Positions 1 through 10,428 are shown, numbered from the stretch's first letter. The stretch: DNA of 64,000 nt from Vibrio marinisediminis (GCF_014050145.1 NZ_JACFYF010000002.1:372001-436000), one strand, 5' to 3'. The notes: generated from the sequence alone by a model not told the origin. Translations and numbers: made by a program.

Positions 1-2
1 CT

Positions 3-563
3 ATCGGCATCTTCAGTGTGATCACAACCTTTGAGAAAGGTCTCAATAACCTCGGTGTTTACACTGACGGTATTGGCACCTCTCCGCTATCAGGTATCGG
101 CATCACCACTGGTATTCCAGATAAAGCAGCAGATGCTATTCAACTCGGTATCGACAATGGCTACAGCCGCTTTATTAACCTTGTTAGCAGCAACCGTGAT
201 ATTCCACTCGCTAAAATGGATGGCATTGCCGAAGGTCGTGTTTGGACAGGTCAAGATGCTATGAATTTAGGCTTGGTCGATAAGATGGGCGATTTTGACG
301 ATGCCGTAGCTCTAGCTGCCGAGTTAGCCAAATTAGACAGCTATAACATCTACTGGGTTGAAGAGCCGCTATCACCAGCTCAGCAGTTTATTCAAGACAT
401 CATGAATCAAGTACGCGTATCTATGGGCTTTGACATAAACAGCCTAGTACCTGCGGCACTGCAACCAGCAGCGAAGCAAATGGCACAAGATATAAGTTTG
501 ATGCAGAGCTTCAACGATCCTAACGGACAATATGTATTCTGTTTAAATTGTCAGGTGCAATAG
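3..563 (+). CDS. sppA: Protease IV SppA (signal peptide peptidase), C-terminal part
   Basis: This is the C-terminal 186 or so residues of the inner-membrane serine protease that digests cleaved signal peptides; the 5' end lies before the window. The frame is open from base 3 and reads into a sequence that aligns with the end of E. coli SppA. Landmarks are GVYTDGIGTSPLSG, the VWTGQDAMNLGLVD stretch typical of the S49 fold, and the FNDPNGQYVFCLNC end. The first in-frame start (GTG at 18) is internal and not a true start. The catalytic serine and lysine cannot be checked here. A clear terminator follows the stop codon. Confidence 0.95.
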   Translation: MGIFSVITTFEKGLNNLGVYTDGIGTSPLSGIGITTGIPDKAADAIQLGIDNGYSRFINLVSSNRDIPLAKMDGIAEGRVWTGQDAMNLGLVDKMGDFDDAVALAAELAKLDSYNIYWVEEPLSPAQQFIQDIMNQVRVSMGFDINSLVPAALQPAAKQMAQDISLMQSFNDPNGQYVFCLNCQVQ

Positions 564-611
564 CATAAGTGCTTAACTCTTAACCGATAGGGTTAGTTAA
601 CACTCCAAGTG

Positions 612-644
612 GGGGCATGTCTGCGGTACATGCCCCTTTTTATT
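612..644 (+). terminator. Rho-independent terminator of sppA
   Basis: GGGGCATGT (612-620) pairs with ACATGCCCC (628-636) across a 7-base loop and is followed by TTTTTATT. It lies 49 bases after the sppA stop, before ansA. Confidence 0.9.
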
Positions 645-658
645 GGCTAAGATTTCGT

Positions 659-664
659 TATAAT
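659..664 (+). promoter_or_regulatory. Perfect -10 box, likely ansA promoter
   Basis: TATAAT at 659-664 lies 41 bases before the ansA ATG. The -35 position would fall on the T-tract of the sppA terminator, and no good -35 hexamer is visible. The call rests on the -10 match and its position. Confidence 0.4.
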
Positions 665-705
665 CCTTCGCTCTGTTCCCCCTTCAAATTAACTGGTTTC
701 AAGCA

Positions 706-1722
706 ATGGCAAGAAAACACATCTACATCGCGTACACTGGCGGTACCATTGGTATGCAGAAATCTCATGACCACGGCTACGTACCAGTTGCCGGTTTCAT
801 GGAGAAACAGTTAGCAAGCATGCCTGAGTTCCATCGACCTGAGATGCCTGAATTCACCATTCATGAATATGAGCCACTGATTGACTCGTCAGACATGACA
901 CCAGCAGATTGGCAACAGATCGCTGAAGATATCCGTAATAACTATGATAAATACGACGGGTTCGTGATCTTACATGGTACTGATACCATGGCTTATACCG
1001 CTTCTGCGCTCTCTTTTATGCTTGAGAACCTAGGTAAACCGGTCATTATTACCGGATCACAAATTCCATTGGCAGAGCTACGTTCTGATGGTCAAGCGAA
1101 CTTGCTCAATGCACTGCATATTGCCGCCAATTACCCAATCAATGAAGTGACGCTGTTTTTCAACAACAAGTTGATGCGTGGTAACCGCAGCACTAAATCG
1201 CATGCTGATGGCTTCAATGCTTTTACCTCACCAAACTTACCTCCATTGCTCGAAGCGGGTATTAATATCCAAATCAGCAATGAGATTAAAGTGGGTGAAA
1301 TTCCAAGCGGTGAATTCAAAGTGCATGACATTACGCCACAACCTATTGGTGTGATTACCATGTACCCAGGGATCTCCCACGAAGTGATTCGCAATACTCT
1401 GCTGCAACCTGTCAACGCTATGATTTTGCTCACATTTGGTGTAGGTAATGCGCCTCAAAACCCAGAGTTATTGGCGCACCTAAAAAATGCCTCAGAACGT
1501 GGGGTGATTGTGGTTAATTTAACCCAATGTTTGTCTGGTAAGGTCAACATGGGTGGCTACGCGACGGGTTGTGCATTAGCGGAAGCGGGCGTGATCAGTG
1601 GCTACGATATGACACCAGAAGCGGCATTGGCTAAGTTACACTACTTACTCAGCCAAAATTTAAGCTACGAGCAAATCAAAGTGAAAATGCAGCAAGTACT
1701 GCGTGGTGAAATGAGTATTTAA
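706..1722 (+). CDS. ansA: L-asparaginase I, cytoplasmic (AnsA)
   Basis: It hydrolyses L-asparagine to aspartate and ammonia; the type I enzyme is cytoplasmic and low-affinity. The protein has 338 residues, the same length as E. coli AnsA, and aligns from end to end. The two catalytic threonine motifs are visible: YTGGTIGM at about residues 10-17 and HGTDTMAYTAS at about 90-100. There is no signal peptide, which separates it from the periplasmic AnsB. No strong Shine-Dalgarno precedes the ATG, but the start matches the family. It stands alone between two terminators, so it is probably a single-gene transcript. Confidence 0.97.
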   Translation: MARKHIYIAYTGGTIGMQKSHDHGYVPVAGFMEKQLASMPEFHRPEMPEFTIHEYEPLIDSSDMTPADWQQIAEDIRNNYDKYDGFVILHGTDTMAYTASALSFMLENLGKPVIITGSQIPLAELRSDGQANLLNALHIAANYPINEVTLFFNNKLMRGNRSTKSHADGFNAFTSPNLPPLLEAGINIQISNEIKVGEIPSGEFKVHDITPQPIGVITMYPGISHEVIRNTLLQPVNAMILLTFGVGNAPQNPELLAHLKNASERGVIVVNLTQCLSGKVNMGGYATGCALAEAGVISGYDMTPEAALAKLHYLLSQNLSYEQIKVKMQQVLRGEMSI

Positions 1723-1750
1723 TTATCTCAGTTTGCGTGAATAAATAGAC

Positions 1751-1777
1751 AAAAGCCGACATCAAGTGTCGGCTTTT
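1751..1777. terminator. Bidirectional terminator between ansA and ompW
   Basis: AAAAGCCGACA (1751-1761) pairs with TGTCGGCTTTT (1767-1777) across a 5-base loop. The A-run and T-run flanks let it serve both convergent genes. Confidence 0.9.
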
Positions 1778-1804
1778 CTATATCTGAAATTTAAGTTCAG
1801 TTGC

Positions 1805-2449
1805 TTAGAACTTATAACCACCAGAGATCATAAATACCCAAGGGTCGATTTCAACTTTAGTTGTATATGTTTGACCACCCGCTTTATAACTAGCATCAGT
1901 ATCAATATCTGCATACCACACCGAACCATTTACAAACCAACTATCGTTGATCATGTAATCAGCACCAATATTGGCAGCCAAACCGAAAGAATCATCCAAC
2001 TCTAAATCGCTTACAGGCGCACCACTAACTAAACCTTCATCAAAGAACATAGTGTAGTTCAGACCCGCCCCCACATAAGGTCGGAACTGGCTTTCTGAAG
2101 TACCGAAATAGTATTGCAACATAAAGGTTGGTGGAAGGTGTTTAGTATCGCCAAGCTTTCCTTGGTCAACACCACCAGCGGTTAAATTTATATCATGAGA
2201 AAAGGGCGTAGCTCCTAATACTTCAAAGCTAATATTATCGGTAATCATATAACCGATAGTAAAAGCAAATTGAGTGTTCGAGTCGACTTCTAAACCTAAG
2301 TTTGAATCGTTTAGTACCGCACCACTATCATCGTTTGGCACCACGGATGCTAAACCAGCACGAATAATAAAATCGCCTTCTTTATGAGCGAATGCTTGAG
2401 CAGAGGTAAGAGCGGTTAATACCGCTAAAGTGCATATTGCTTTTTTCAT
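1805..2449 (-). CDS. ompW: Outer membrane protein OmpW
   Basis: A small eight-stranded beta-barrel that carries small hydrophobic compounds across the outer membrane. The protein has 214 residues and a cleavable signal peptide of about 21 residues ending AQAFA. Family marks are the N-terminal HKEGDFIIRAG, the central FRPYVGAGLNYTMFFDEG, and the C-terminal WVFMISGGYKF, whose final aromatic residue is the usual barrel-assembly signal. AAGGAA sits 8 bases before the ATG. It is probably a single-gene unit, with a long upstream region that holds an FNR-like site. Confidence 0.96.
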   Translation of the reverse strand: MKKAICTLAVLTALTSAQAFAHKEGDFIIRAGLASVVPNDDSGAVLNDSNLGLEVDSNTQFAFTIGYMITDNISFEVLGATPFSHDINLTAGGVDQGKLGDTKHLPPTFMLQYYFGTSESQFRPYVGAGLNYTMFFDEGLVSGAPVSDLELDDSFGLAANIGADYMINDSWFVNGSVWYADIDTDASYKAGGQTYTTKVEIDPWVFMISGGYKF

Positions 2450-2847
2450 TGTTATTTCCTTGTAGGGCTTTGTTTTTAACTTCTCCTATATATGTGAGAA
2501 AGAGACACCACTGCTTAAACTCACACGATACAAGACTAAAGTTTTTATATTTGCGAGAAAATTAACACACAAAAACCTTACAAAATTGATGGAAATCAAT
2601 TGCACACTTTTCATTCACAATTAACCAGCAATTCCAATAAATCGATCACAACCCAATGTATGAAATGCAACAAATATGTAATGCGAGTTTTATGTGCATC
2701 ACACTCAGACCCAACGTAAATTTTGGATATAGGGATGGGTTTAGCTTAAAAGTTTTCAATTACTTATTTTTAAGAAATAAATAACTAAGCGAAAAGCCAC
2801 CTTCGCTACTGTTGTTTTTAACAGTAATGAATAAATAAAGAGAGGAA
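2450..2847. other. Intergenic region between ompW and an EamA permease gene
   Basis: About 400 AT-rich bases without a credible ORF. It holds the ompW Shine-Dalgarno, an FNR-type box at 2586-2599, and the 3' flank of the EamA permease gene. No clear terminator for the permease is seen. Nothing else is recognised. Confidence 0.6.
2586..2599. promoter_or_regulatory. FNR box upstream of ompW
   Basis: TTGAT-GGAA-ATCAA is an exact match to the FNR consensus TTGAT-N4-ATCAA. Its centre is about 143 bases before the ompW ATG. If it acts at -41.5, transcription would start near 2551, giving a leader of about 100 bases. ompW is known to respond to oxygen through FNR in enterobacteria. Confidence 0.6.
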
Positions 2848-3726
2848 TTAACCGCGGCGAAACAAAGTGGCAAACTTACCGTCAGTTCGATATAAGATCA
2901 GGGAGAATAGAATCAAGCTACAGCCAACCAATTTATTTATTGATAACTGCTCGCCATACCAAGCAATGCTCAAAAATACCGTCCATACAGGTTCCAAAAT
3001 CATTATTAAGGCGGCATTCCCGGGGATAATATGTTTTTGAGCCGTTGTCTGCATAACATAACGCATTGCCGTTGCCAAAATAGTACTCGCGGCAAACCAC
3101 CCCCAAATAGAAGGCTCAATATGGGGAGGTACTGACTCAAAAAAGGCACTGGCTGTAATTGCAATCGCACCAGTAACAAACAACTGAATACAGGTCAGTA
3201 AAAGGATTGGCAGCGTCTGTGAATACTTACTATTAACATTGAAATGCAATGCCAAGATAACTGCGTTGAACAAAAACCATAATTGGTTGGTGGAGCTTTG
3301 CCAACCATCTTTGAGTGACAAAAAGGCTAACCCACTGATCGCGATTGGCAACGATACCCAAAATATACGCTTGGGACGCTGACCAAATAATATCCAAGCA
3401 ACAAACGGGACCAACAACATAGAGAGGCTCAAAATAAATGCCCCCTCGCCTAGTGTGTCGCTGATCGATATCGCGTGTATCCAGCTCATCAGTGCCGTTG
3501 CCAATAGGCAACCAACCATAGCTGCAGAACGAATATCTCGCCAACTTGCTCGTTTCAACGCGCTAAAACAAAATGGTAATAAACAGAGAGAAGCCAGCAA
3601 AAAGCGCATACCAATGAAACCAAAAGGAGGTAAGCCTTGAATTGTCTCTTTAGAAAAAATCCAACCAAAAGCCGACAAAATCGTTGCTAGTACTAATATG
3701 GTTGCGGCTTTTCGCTCTGATTTCAC
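2848..3726 (-). CDS. EamA (DMT) family membrane transporter
   Basis: A ten-helix inner-membrane protein of the drug/metabolite transporter superfamily; the exported substrate cannot be told from sequence. The 292 residues hold two EamA repeats. The first starts at ATILVLATILSAFGWIFSKETIQGLPPFGFIGMRFLLA; the second, after about residue 150, contains the typical late stretch IPGNAALIMILEPVWTVFLS. The start codon is GTG, because no in-frame ATG occurs before about residue 40, and the Shine-Dalgarno is weak. It appears monocistronic. Confidence 0.85.
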   Translation of the reverse strand: MKSERKAATILVLATILSAFGWIFSKETIQGLPPFGFIGMRFLLASLCLLPFCFSALKRASWRDIRSAAMVGCLLATALMSWIHAISISDTLGEGAFILSLSMLLVPFVAWILFGQRPKRIFWVSLPIAISGLAFLSLKDGWQSSTNQLWFLFNAVILALHFNVNSKYSQTLPILLLTCIQLFVTGAIAITASAFFESVPPHIEPSIWGWFAASTILATAMRYVMQTTAQKHIIPGNAALIMILEPVWTVFLSIAWYGEQLSINKLVGCSLILFSLILYRTDGKFATLFRRG

Positions 3727-3845
3727 AATTGTTACTCAGTTTTATTTGGTGTTGATAAGGCAGGTGTTAAACCAGCAAACCAAGAACGTGGCTTGCCCAC
3801 TCAAATGATGCCATTTTGACCAATAGAGCGCGACTTAGGCTGGTG

Positions 3846-3872
3846 TTATTTTCTCTCTGAGTGAGAAAATAA
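3846..3872. repeat. AT-rich inverted repeat between acetyltransferase and EamA genes
   Basis: TTATTTTCTC (3846-3855) and GAGAAAATAA (3863-3872) form a perfect 10-bp inverted repeat with a 7-base loop. It lies 27 bases after the acetyltransferase stop and about 120 bases before the EamA start. There is no T-tract, so it may be a weak terminator or an operator. Confidence 0.5.
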
Positions 3873-3898
3873 GCCAATTAGGTGTGACTCAGTTAAAA

Positions 3899-4471
3899 TT
3901 ATTCGACGCTCTCGGTATATTCGCTGTCTATCCGTCGAATTAATTTTGCTGGTGTCCCCCCGTACAAACCATCAGCCGCAAGATCTTTAGTCACCACGGT
4001 ATTTGCAGCAATCACAGAACGAGCACCAATTGTCACACCTTGATTAATCACAACATTTCCGCCAATCCAAACATCGTCTTCTACAATGATCGGCTTGCAG
4101 AACGTTTCCCAATTTCGACGGCTCAAATGGTCTAGTGAATGACTCGCGGTATAGAACTGTGCATTGGGTCCAATCAAAACATGATTACCAATCGTAATTG
4201 GAGCGCCATCAAGAAATGTCGCATTCATATTGATAAAGGTTTTATCACCTATTGAAATGGTTTGTCCAAACTCACAGGAGAATGGCGAACGGATAATGCT
4301 TGTCTCTCCAAACTGAGCAAACAACTGTTGAAAAAGACCAGTACGATCAACCTCTTGATTGGCTTGATTTAACTGAGCTAACAAACTTGCTGCACGATCT
4401 CGTATTTGATTGAGTGACTTATCCCCCCCATCAAACGCTTGTCCCGCTACCATTTTTTCAAATTCTGTCAT
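3899..4471 (-). CDS. Maltose/galactoside O-acetyltransferase family protein
   Basis: A left-handed beta-helix acetyltransferase that would move acetyl from acetyl-CoA to a sugar hydroxyl. The 190 residues match the LacA/Maa/NodL family in length and layout: an N-terminal helical cap (MTEFEKMVAGQAFDGGD), then hexapeptide repeats such as ITIGNHVLIGPNAQFYTASHSLD, with the catalytic histidine in ASHS. The YGGTPAKLIRRI end is also characteristic. The true sugar is unknown. AGGAAAA precedes the ATG. It is not clearly in an operon. Confidence 0.85.
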   Translation of the reverse strand: MTEFEKMVAGQAFDGGDKSLNQIRDRAASLLAQLNQANQEVDRTGLFQQLFAQFGETSIIRSPFSCEFGQTISIGDKTFINMNATFLDGAPITIGNHVLIGPNAQFYTASHSLDHLSRRNWETFCKPIIVEDDVWIGGNVVINQGVTIGARSVIAANTVVTKDLAADGLYGGTPAKLIRRIDSEYTESVE

Positions 4472-4527
4472 CTTATTTTCCTACGATGAATCTCTTATCA
4501 GCACCGATAGTTAATTAAACTAGCTAC

Positions 4528-4555
4528 AAAAAAACCGGCTCAAGAGCCGGTTTTT
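4528..4555 (-). terminator. Terminator of serS
   Basis: CCGGCTC and GAGCCGG (4535-4550) form a tight stem flanked by A-run and T-run. On the minus strand the stem is followed by seven Ts. It lies just after the serS stop. Confidence 0.9.
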
Positions 4556-4574
4556 AACGTTATTCGTCGCTATA

Positions 4575-5939
<1,365 letters not shown>

Positions 5940-5975
5940 CTAAATAATTAACCGAACAAATGTATCCAAAAAACA

Positions 5976-7325
5976 CTACTTTTCATAGCGCTTTTGTGGG
6001 CTATTTGCGTCTAAATTGGCCAAGTAATCTAACTTTTCACCAATTTTCGTTTCCAAGCCTCGATTAGTCGGCTGATAGTAACGGGTTGCTAACATTTCTG
6101 GGGGTAAATACTGCTCGCCCGCAGCATAAGCACCAGGCTCATCATGAGCGTATCGATACTCGGCACCATAACCTAAATCTTTCATGAGATGGGTTGGCGC
6201 ATTACGCAAATGATGGGGTACTTCATACTCAGGTAGATTATGAGCATCGGTAAGCGCTTGTTTCCACGCGGTATACACAGCATTACTTTTTGGCGCACAT
6301 GCAAGGTAAACAATTGCCTGAGCGATCGCACGCTCCCCCTCTGCGGGACCGACACGAGTGAAGCAATCCCAAGCCGCTAATGCGACTTGCATTGCTCGTG
6401 GGTCAGCATTGCCAACATCTTCTGATGCGATAGCCAATAAACGACGGGCAATGTAGAGAGGGTCACAGCCCGCAGCAATCATCCGAGCAGACCAATACAA
6501 GGCACCGTCGGGGTTTGAGCCGCGAATCGACTTATGAACAGCAGAAATTAGGTCGTACCAAATATCACCCTTGTTATCAAAGCGAGAGACTTTTTCACCA
6601 GCAACTTCCGCCAACAACTTCAACGTGATTTGTTTTTCACCCTGCTCGTTCTCTTCAGCCATATCATAAAGAAGCTCAAGATAATTCAGTGACATACGTG
6701 CATCACCATTGACTAGCTCAGCTAAGCGGTCTAATGCATTATCAATAAATAGTGCTGGGGTATTGCCTAAACCTCGCTCTTTATCATTGATTGCTTGTTG
6801 CAGTGCCTGCTGTATATCTGCTGTCGCAAGAGAAGTCAGCTTATATACTCGCGCTCTTGATAACAGTGCATTATTGAGTTCAAAGGAAGGGTTTTCAGTT
6901 GTGGCACCAATGAAGGTGACCGTACCATCTTCGATATGGGGCAGAAACGCATCTTGCTGAGATTTATTAAAACGATGCACCTCGTCAACAAACAAAATGG
7001 TTCGACGACCAGCGAGTTTATTCTCTCGTGCTCGCTCTATTGCCGCTCGGATCTCTTTTACCCCGGAGGTCACTGCTGATACTCGTTCAACCTCGGCATT
7101 AGCATAATTCGCTGCCACTTCCGCAAGTGTGGTTTTACCGGTACCGGGAGGTCCCCATAGAATCATGGAGTGAATATGCCCCGCCTCTAGCGCTCGACGC
7201 AGTGGCTTGCCTTCGCCCAGAATATGTTGCTGACCAATATATTGGTCCATGGTTTGTGGGCGCATTCTAGCAGCAAGGGGACGAAAATCTTCGTCCCCTG
7301 CAAAATCAAACGAGTAGTTACTCAC
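5976..7325 (-). CDS. rarA: Replication-associated recombination protein RarA (MgsA)
   Basis: An AAA+ ATPase of the clamp-loader group that acts at stalled replication forks and binds SSB. The 449 residues carry Walker A GPPGTGKT at 58-65, Walker [11 protein letters not shown] at about 110-119, an arginine-finger region ([10 protein letters not shown]), and the C-terminal tetramer domain ([17 protein letters not shown]). The start is GTG. Its Shine-Dalgarno AAAGGA lies inside the last codons of lolA, and only 3 bases separate the genes, so the two are probably translationally coupled. Confidence 0.97.
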   Translation of the reverse strand: MSNYSFDFAGDEDFRPLAARMRPQTMDQYIGQQHILGEGKPLRRALEAGHIHSMILWGPPGTGKTTLAEVAANYANAEVERVSAVTSGVKEIRAAIERARENKLAGRRTILFVDEVHRFNKSQQDAFLPHIEDGTVTFIGATTENPSFELNNALLSRARVYKLTSLATADIQQALQQAINDKERGLGNTPALFIDNALDRLAELVNGDARMSLNYLELLYDMAEENEQGEKQITLKLLAEVAGEKVSRFDNKGDIWYDLISAVHKSIRGSNPDGALYWSARMIAAGCDPLYIARRLLAIASEDVGNADPRAMQVALAAWDCFTRVGPAEGERAIAQAIVYLACAPKSNAVYTAWKQALTDAHNLPEYEVPHHLRNAPTHLMKDLGYGAEYRYAHDEPGAYAAGEQYLPPEMLATRYYQPTNRGLETKIGEKLDYLANLDANSPQKRYEK

Positions 7326-7328
7326 TTG

Positions 7329-7925
7329 TTAGTTCCTTTGATCGTCAACCTCGACTCCTTCAGGAATCGTAAAGGTAAAGCGATTGGCATTAGGTTTATT
7401 CAAATCAATATTTGAAAAGGCGAACGAGCTGGTTTGTCCATCTTGTTCAATCACGCTAAAACCTTTCACCGCACCTTGTTCATTAATCTCTAGCTTAAAC
7501 TGACCTTGGTTACTGTCGACAGCTGTAGGTGTAAGGGTAAACATATCGCCTTGCTGCACTACGTGATAATTGTCCCAGTCACTGGCTCTGTTGCGAGTCA
7601 GTAATACAAACGGTGTTTGTTCCGTTGCTTGTTCTTGCCAGTAAATACTCACTTGCTCAATAAACGGGCTGTAATACCACAATGTTTTACCGTCAGACAC
7701 TAAGGTGTTTTCATCAGGTAGAGTCGTTGTCCAACGAAACAGACTCGGGCGTGCAATTTCCACATCACCTTCGCCTTCCATCACCACGTCCCCTTCAGGG
7801 CTAATAACGCGTTGTGAAAAATCCGCACTGAAACCTTCCGTCAATTGCAAACGGTCACTCAGTTCTTGCTGAGGTGTAGCCCAAACTGAAAAACTCGCCA
7901 ATAACAGCAGTAGTGTTTTCTTCAT
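7329..7925 (-). CDS. lolA: Outer-membrane lipoprotein carrier LolA
   Basis: A periplasmic chaperone that takes lipoproteins from LolCDE to LolB at the outer membrane. The 198 residues start with a signal peptide ([16 protein letters not shown]) and then show the LolA fold: [38 protein letters not shown], and the [24 protein letters not shown] end. AGGAAT precedes the ATG. It heads the lolA-rarA(-serS) group. The ftsK gene that usually precedes it in enterobacteria is not here; a YecA-like gene is found instead. Confidence 0.95.
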   Translation of the reverse strand: MKKTLLLLLASFSVWATPQQELSDRLQLTEGFSADFSQRVISPEGDVVMEGEGDVEIARPSLFRWTTTLPDENTLVSDGKTLWYYSPFIEQVSIYWQEQATEQTPFVLLTRNRASDWDNYHVVQQGDMFTLTPTAVDSNQGQFKLEINEQGAVKGFSVIEQDGQTSSFAFSNIDLNKPNANRFTFTIPEGVEVDDQRN

Positions 7926-7988
7926 TATCTTTATTCCTGAATTGCGATGACTTCGAGTTATGACCGAATAAAGTCAACTTTGTTGCGT

Positions 7989-8603
7989 CTATTTACCGCA
8001 ACACTGCTTAAATTTTTTGCCGCTAGCACATGTACATGGGTCATTGCGGCCAACTTCTTTGTACGGGTTTACACTTTGTGCTTTTGCCCCTACCAATGCT
8101 TCATCTGCCGCTTGCGCTACTTCATTAATCATTAAATCTAGCTGATCAATAAAATCGGCTAGCGCAGGTGGTGTTTCAATACCCGCTAGCTTCATTTCAG
8201 CTTGAGTTTGCTCTTCATCAATCGCCAACATAAATGTCGTTAGCATTGCTTGCAGCATTCGAAGCGTGCCGTCACTAATATTAGTCTCCAGCCACTGAGG
8301 TTCAATTATTACCCACAGTGCCATAAAGCCTTCGGCAAAATCAGCTAACTGCTGCGCTTGAGTACTACCCGCCGCCAAATCAAGTAGCGAATATTCATTT
8401 CGCTTTAGATAGCTGTATTGATGATTGATTTGACCAACCACTAATTTATTCAATTCATTCGCGTTATCACCAAACACTTGTTCCAACCATGCTTCTGGTT
8501 GTAATGGCTTGGTTGCCATATTGGCGGCAAGAGTCACACCCTCTATAAACATTGGTGATTCTTGGCATTGAGTGTCGGTTAAGGAGATAAGTTGATAATT
8601 CAT
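7989..8603 (-). CDS. UPF0149/YecA-like protein with SEC-C zinc motif
   Basis: A 204-residue protein with a UPF0149-type helical region (about residues 15-170) and a C-terminal SEC-C motif, GRNDPCTCASGKKFKQCCGK. The spacing Cys-x-Cys-x8-Cys-Cys binds zinc in SecA and related proteins. The closest named family is YecA, whose function is not well established; a link to the ribosome or SecA is suspected for SEC-C proteins. No strong Shine-Dalgarno precedes the ATG. It lies 63 bases upstream of lolA on the same strand and may share a transcript with it. Confidence 0.8.
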   Translation of the reverse strand: MNYQLISLTDTQCQESPMFIEGVTLAANMATKPLQPEAWLEQVFGDNANELNKLVVGQINHQYSYLKRNEYSLLDLAAGSTQAQQLADFAEGFMALWVIIEPQWLETNISDGTLRMLQAMLTTFMLAIDEEQTQAEMKLAGIETPPALADFIDQLDLMINEVAQAADEALVGAKAQSVNPYKEVGRNDPCTCASGKKFKQCCGK

Positions 8604-8803
8604 TACGCTATCTAATCTATTAAATTCAGTGGGCGATTATACCTTGCCGATACCGCCGGGTCACTGACTAGCATGAAGTAAACAAAATGAACCAGAGATG
8701 AACTGACAACTCCTGACATAAAATTGACTGTTTTTTCAACACAAAGTAGTGCATCATCCTATTGAAACAAATTGTTACATTTACTTTTGGCTGCCTAACA
8801 ACT

Positions 8804-9352
8804 ATGAAAATTAATAAAAACTCTGGGTTTACCTTAATAGAGCTGGTTGTCGTCATCGTAATATTGGCGGTGCTGGCTGTGGTGGCACTACCACGTTTTA
8901 TCAGCTATCAACGGGATGCCCATTTAGCCCGTGCCGATACGGCATTCGCAAGTTTTGAGAATGCGGTACAACTGTACCATTCAAAATGGTTCACTGAAGG
9001 TGAGCCTACCGGTGTTGTCGGCTACGCGACTGGCGACATTTACCCAACAAGTACTGGCTATCCACTAACTTTAAGGGACAATGTTGCCAACCAAAAACCT
9101 GTTGATAAGTTAGAGGGGAATGATTGCCTCGATCTTTGGCGTTCTCTGCTCACGACTGATCTGACAGTGGCACAGCACACAGTTGGTGAACCGGTATACA
9201 ACCACGACGACGATATTGTCAGCTGGTATACCGGAGACCAGTGCTACTACTACTATACGAAAGGGTTTAACGCTGGTGAAAGACTGCCAATTTTGTACTA
9301 CAACCCAGTATCTGGCGAGTTTACGAAGAAAACGGATAAACCATACGAATAG
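8804..9352 (+). CDS. Type IV pilin-like protein with prepilin leader
   Basis: The 182-residue product begins MKINKNSG followed by FTLIELVVVIVILAVLAVVALPRF. This is a short charged leader, a Gly/Phe cleavage site for prepilin peptidase PilD, glutamate at position 5 of the mature protein, and a long hydrophobic helix. The rest would be a globular head with two cysteines near residues 105 and 145, the second next to a run of tyrosines. I place the start at the ATG rather than at a TTG 42 bases upstream, because the leader then has the expected length. It stands alone, away from any pilus assembly cluster, so whether it joins an MSHA, Pil or type II secretion fibre is unknown. Confidence 0.85.
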   Translation: MKINKNSGFTLIELVVVIVILAVLAVVALPRFISYQRDAHLARADTAFASFENAVQLYHSKWFTEGEPTGVVGYATGDIYPTSTGYPLTLRDNVANQKPVDKLEGNDCLDLWRSLLTTDLTVAQHTVGEPVYNHDDDIVSWYTGDQCYYYYTKGFNAGERLPILYYNPVSGEFTKKTDKPYE

Positions 9353-9387
9353 CATCCGTGACATTTCGTCCGCATATCATTAAAATC

Positions 9388-9414
9388 ACGCCTCCCTAAT
9401 CAGAGGCGTTTTTT
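9388..9414 (+). terminator. Terminator of the pilin-like gene, overlapping the dusC ribosome-binding site
   Basis: ACGCCTC (9388-9394) pairs with GAGGCGT (9403-9409) across 8 bases, followed by a run of six Ts that ends one base before the dusC ATG (9415). The GAGG of the right arm is also the only Shine-Dalgarno for dusC, 8 bases before its start codon. Confidence 0.85.
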
Positions 9415-10368
9415 ATGCGAGTTGTTTTGGGCCCTATGGAGGGCGTTTTAGATCACCTTATGCGTGAGATTTTAACAGACATCAATGACTACGATTTATG
9501 TGTTACTGAGTTTGTGCGCGTGGTGGATCAACGTTTACCCGAACACGTATTCAAACGTCTTTGCCCAGAGTTAGATCAAGGTTCACAAACCAAATCTGGT
9601 GTACCTGTCCACATTCAATTGCTTGGACAAGATCCACATTGGATGGCTGAAAATGCCGTAATGGCAGCTGAACTTGGTGCTAAAGGGATCGATCTTAACT
9701 TTGGCTGCCCAGCAAAACTGGTTAACAGAAGTAAAGGTGGCGCCGCACTATTGCAGCACCCTGAACTGATCCACAATGTTGTCAAAGCATGCCGAGAAGC
9801 GGTCGATGACTCGATTCCAGTGACGGCAAAAATTCGTCTCGGCTGGGAAAACCCAGATGATTGCTTTGAAATCGTCAGCGCCATTGAAACTGCCGGAGCG
9901 AATGAGCTCACTGTACACGCTCGAACTAAAGAAGGCGGCTACAAGGCAAGCGAAATTAAATGGGACTACATTAATCAGATCCGCCAACGTAGCGCTATTC
10001 CATTGATTGCCAATGGTGAGATTTGGAATTACCAAGATGGTCAATCATGCATCGAAACCACTGGAGTTGGCTCACTAATGGTCTGCCGCGGTGCGTTTAA
10101 CGTGCCTAACGTCGGCAATGTGGTTAAACATAACCACGCGGTTATGCCATGGTCTGAGGTAGTCGAACTTATGTTGGTCTACTCTCAGTATGAGATAAAA
10201 GGCGATAAAGGTTTGTACTACCCAAATCGTATAAAACAATGGTTTGCTTATTTACGTAACCAATACCCTGAAGCGGCTGAGCTATTCCGTGAAATACGTA
10301 TTTTCAATAAAGCGGCGCCAATTGTTGAGCACCTACAACGCTACCGTGACACACTCAAAGCCGCATAA
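9415..10368 (+). CDS. dusC: tRNA-dihydrouridine(16) synthase DusC
   Basis: A flavoprotein that reduces uridine 16 in the tRNA D-loop with NADPH. The 317 residues align with E. coli DusC, starting MRVVLGPMEGVLDHLMREILTDINDYDLCVTEFVRV. The active-site cysteine lies in LNFGCPAKLVNRSKGGAALL (about residues 94-113). The TIM-barrel FMN-binding segments (AKIRLGW, LTVHARTKEGGY, LIANGEIW) follow. The start codon directly follows the U-tract of the preceding terminator, so dusC must be transcribed either by readthrough or from a promoter inside or before that hairpin. Confidence 0.97.
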   Translation: MRVVLGPMEGVLDHLMREILTDINDYDLCVTEFVRVVDQRLPEHVFKRLCPELDQGSQTKSGVPVHIQLLGQDPHWMAENAVMAAELGAKGIDLNFGCPAKLVNRSKGGAALLQHPELIHNVVKACREAVDDSIPVTAKIRLGWENPDDCFEIVSAIETAGANELTVHARTKEGGYKASEIKWDYINQIRQRSAIPLIANGEIWNYQDGQSCIETTGVGSLMVCRGAFNVPNVGNVVKHNHAVMPWSEVVELMLVYSQYEIKGDKGLYYPNRIKQWFAYLRNQYPEAAELFREIRIFNKAAPIVEHLQRYRDTLKAA

Positions 10369-10374
10369 ATAGAG

Positions 10375-10405
10375 AAAGCCCATCAATAATAGATGGGCTT
10401 TTTTA
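10375..10405. terminator. Bidirectional terminator after dusC
   Basis: AAAGCCCATC (10375-10384) pairs with GATGGGCTTT (10392-10401), with a T-run after it. It separates dusC from the convergent ABC importer operon. Confidence 0.9.
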
Positions 10406-10428
10406 TTCCGATAAGCGGCAACGACATA

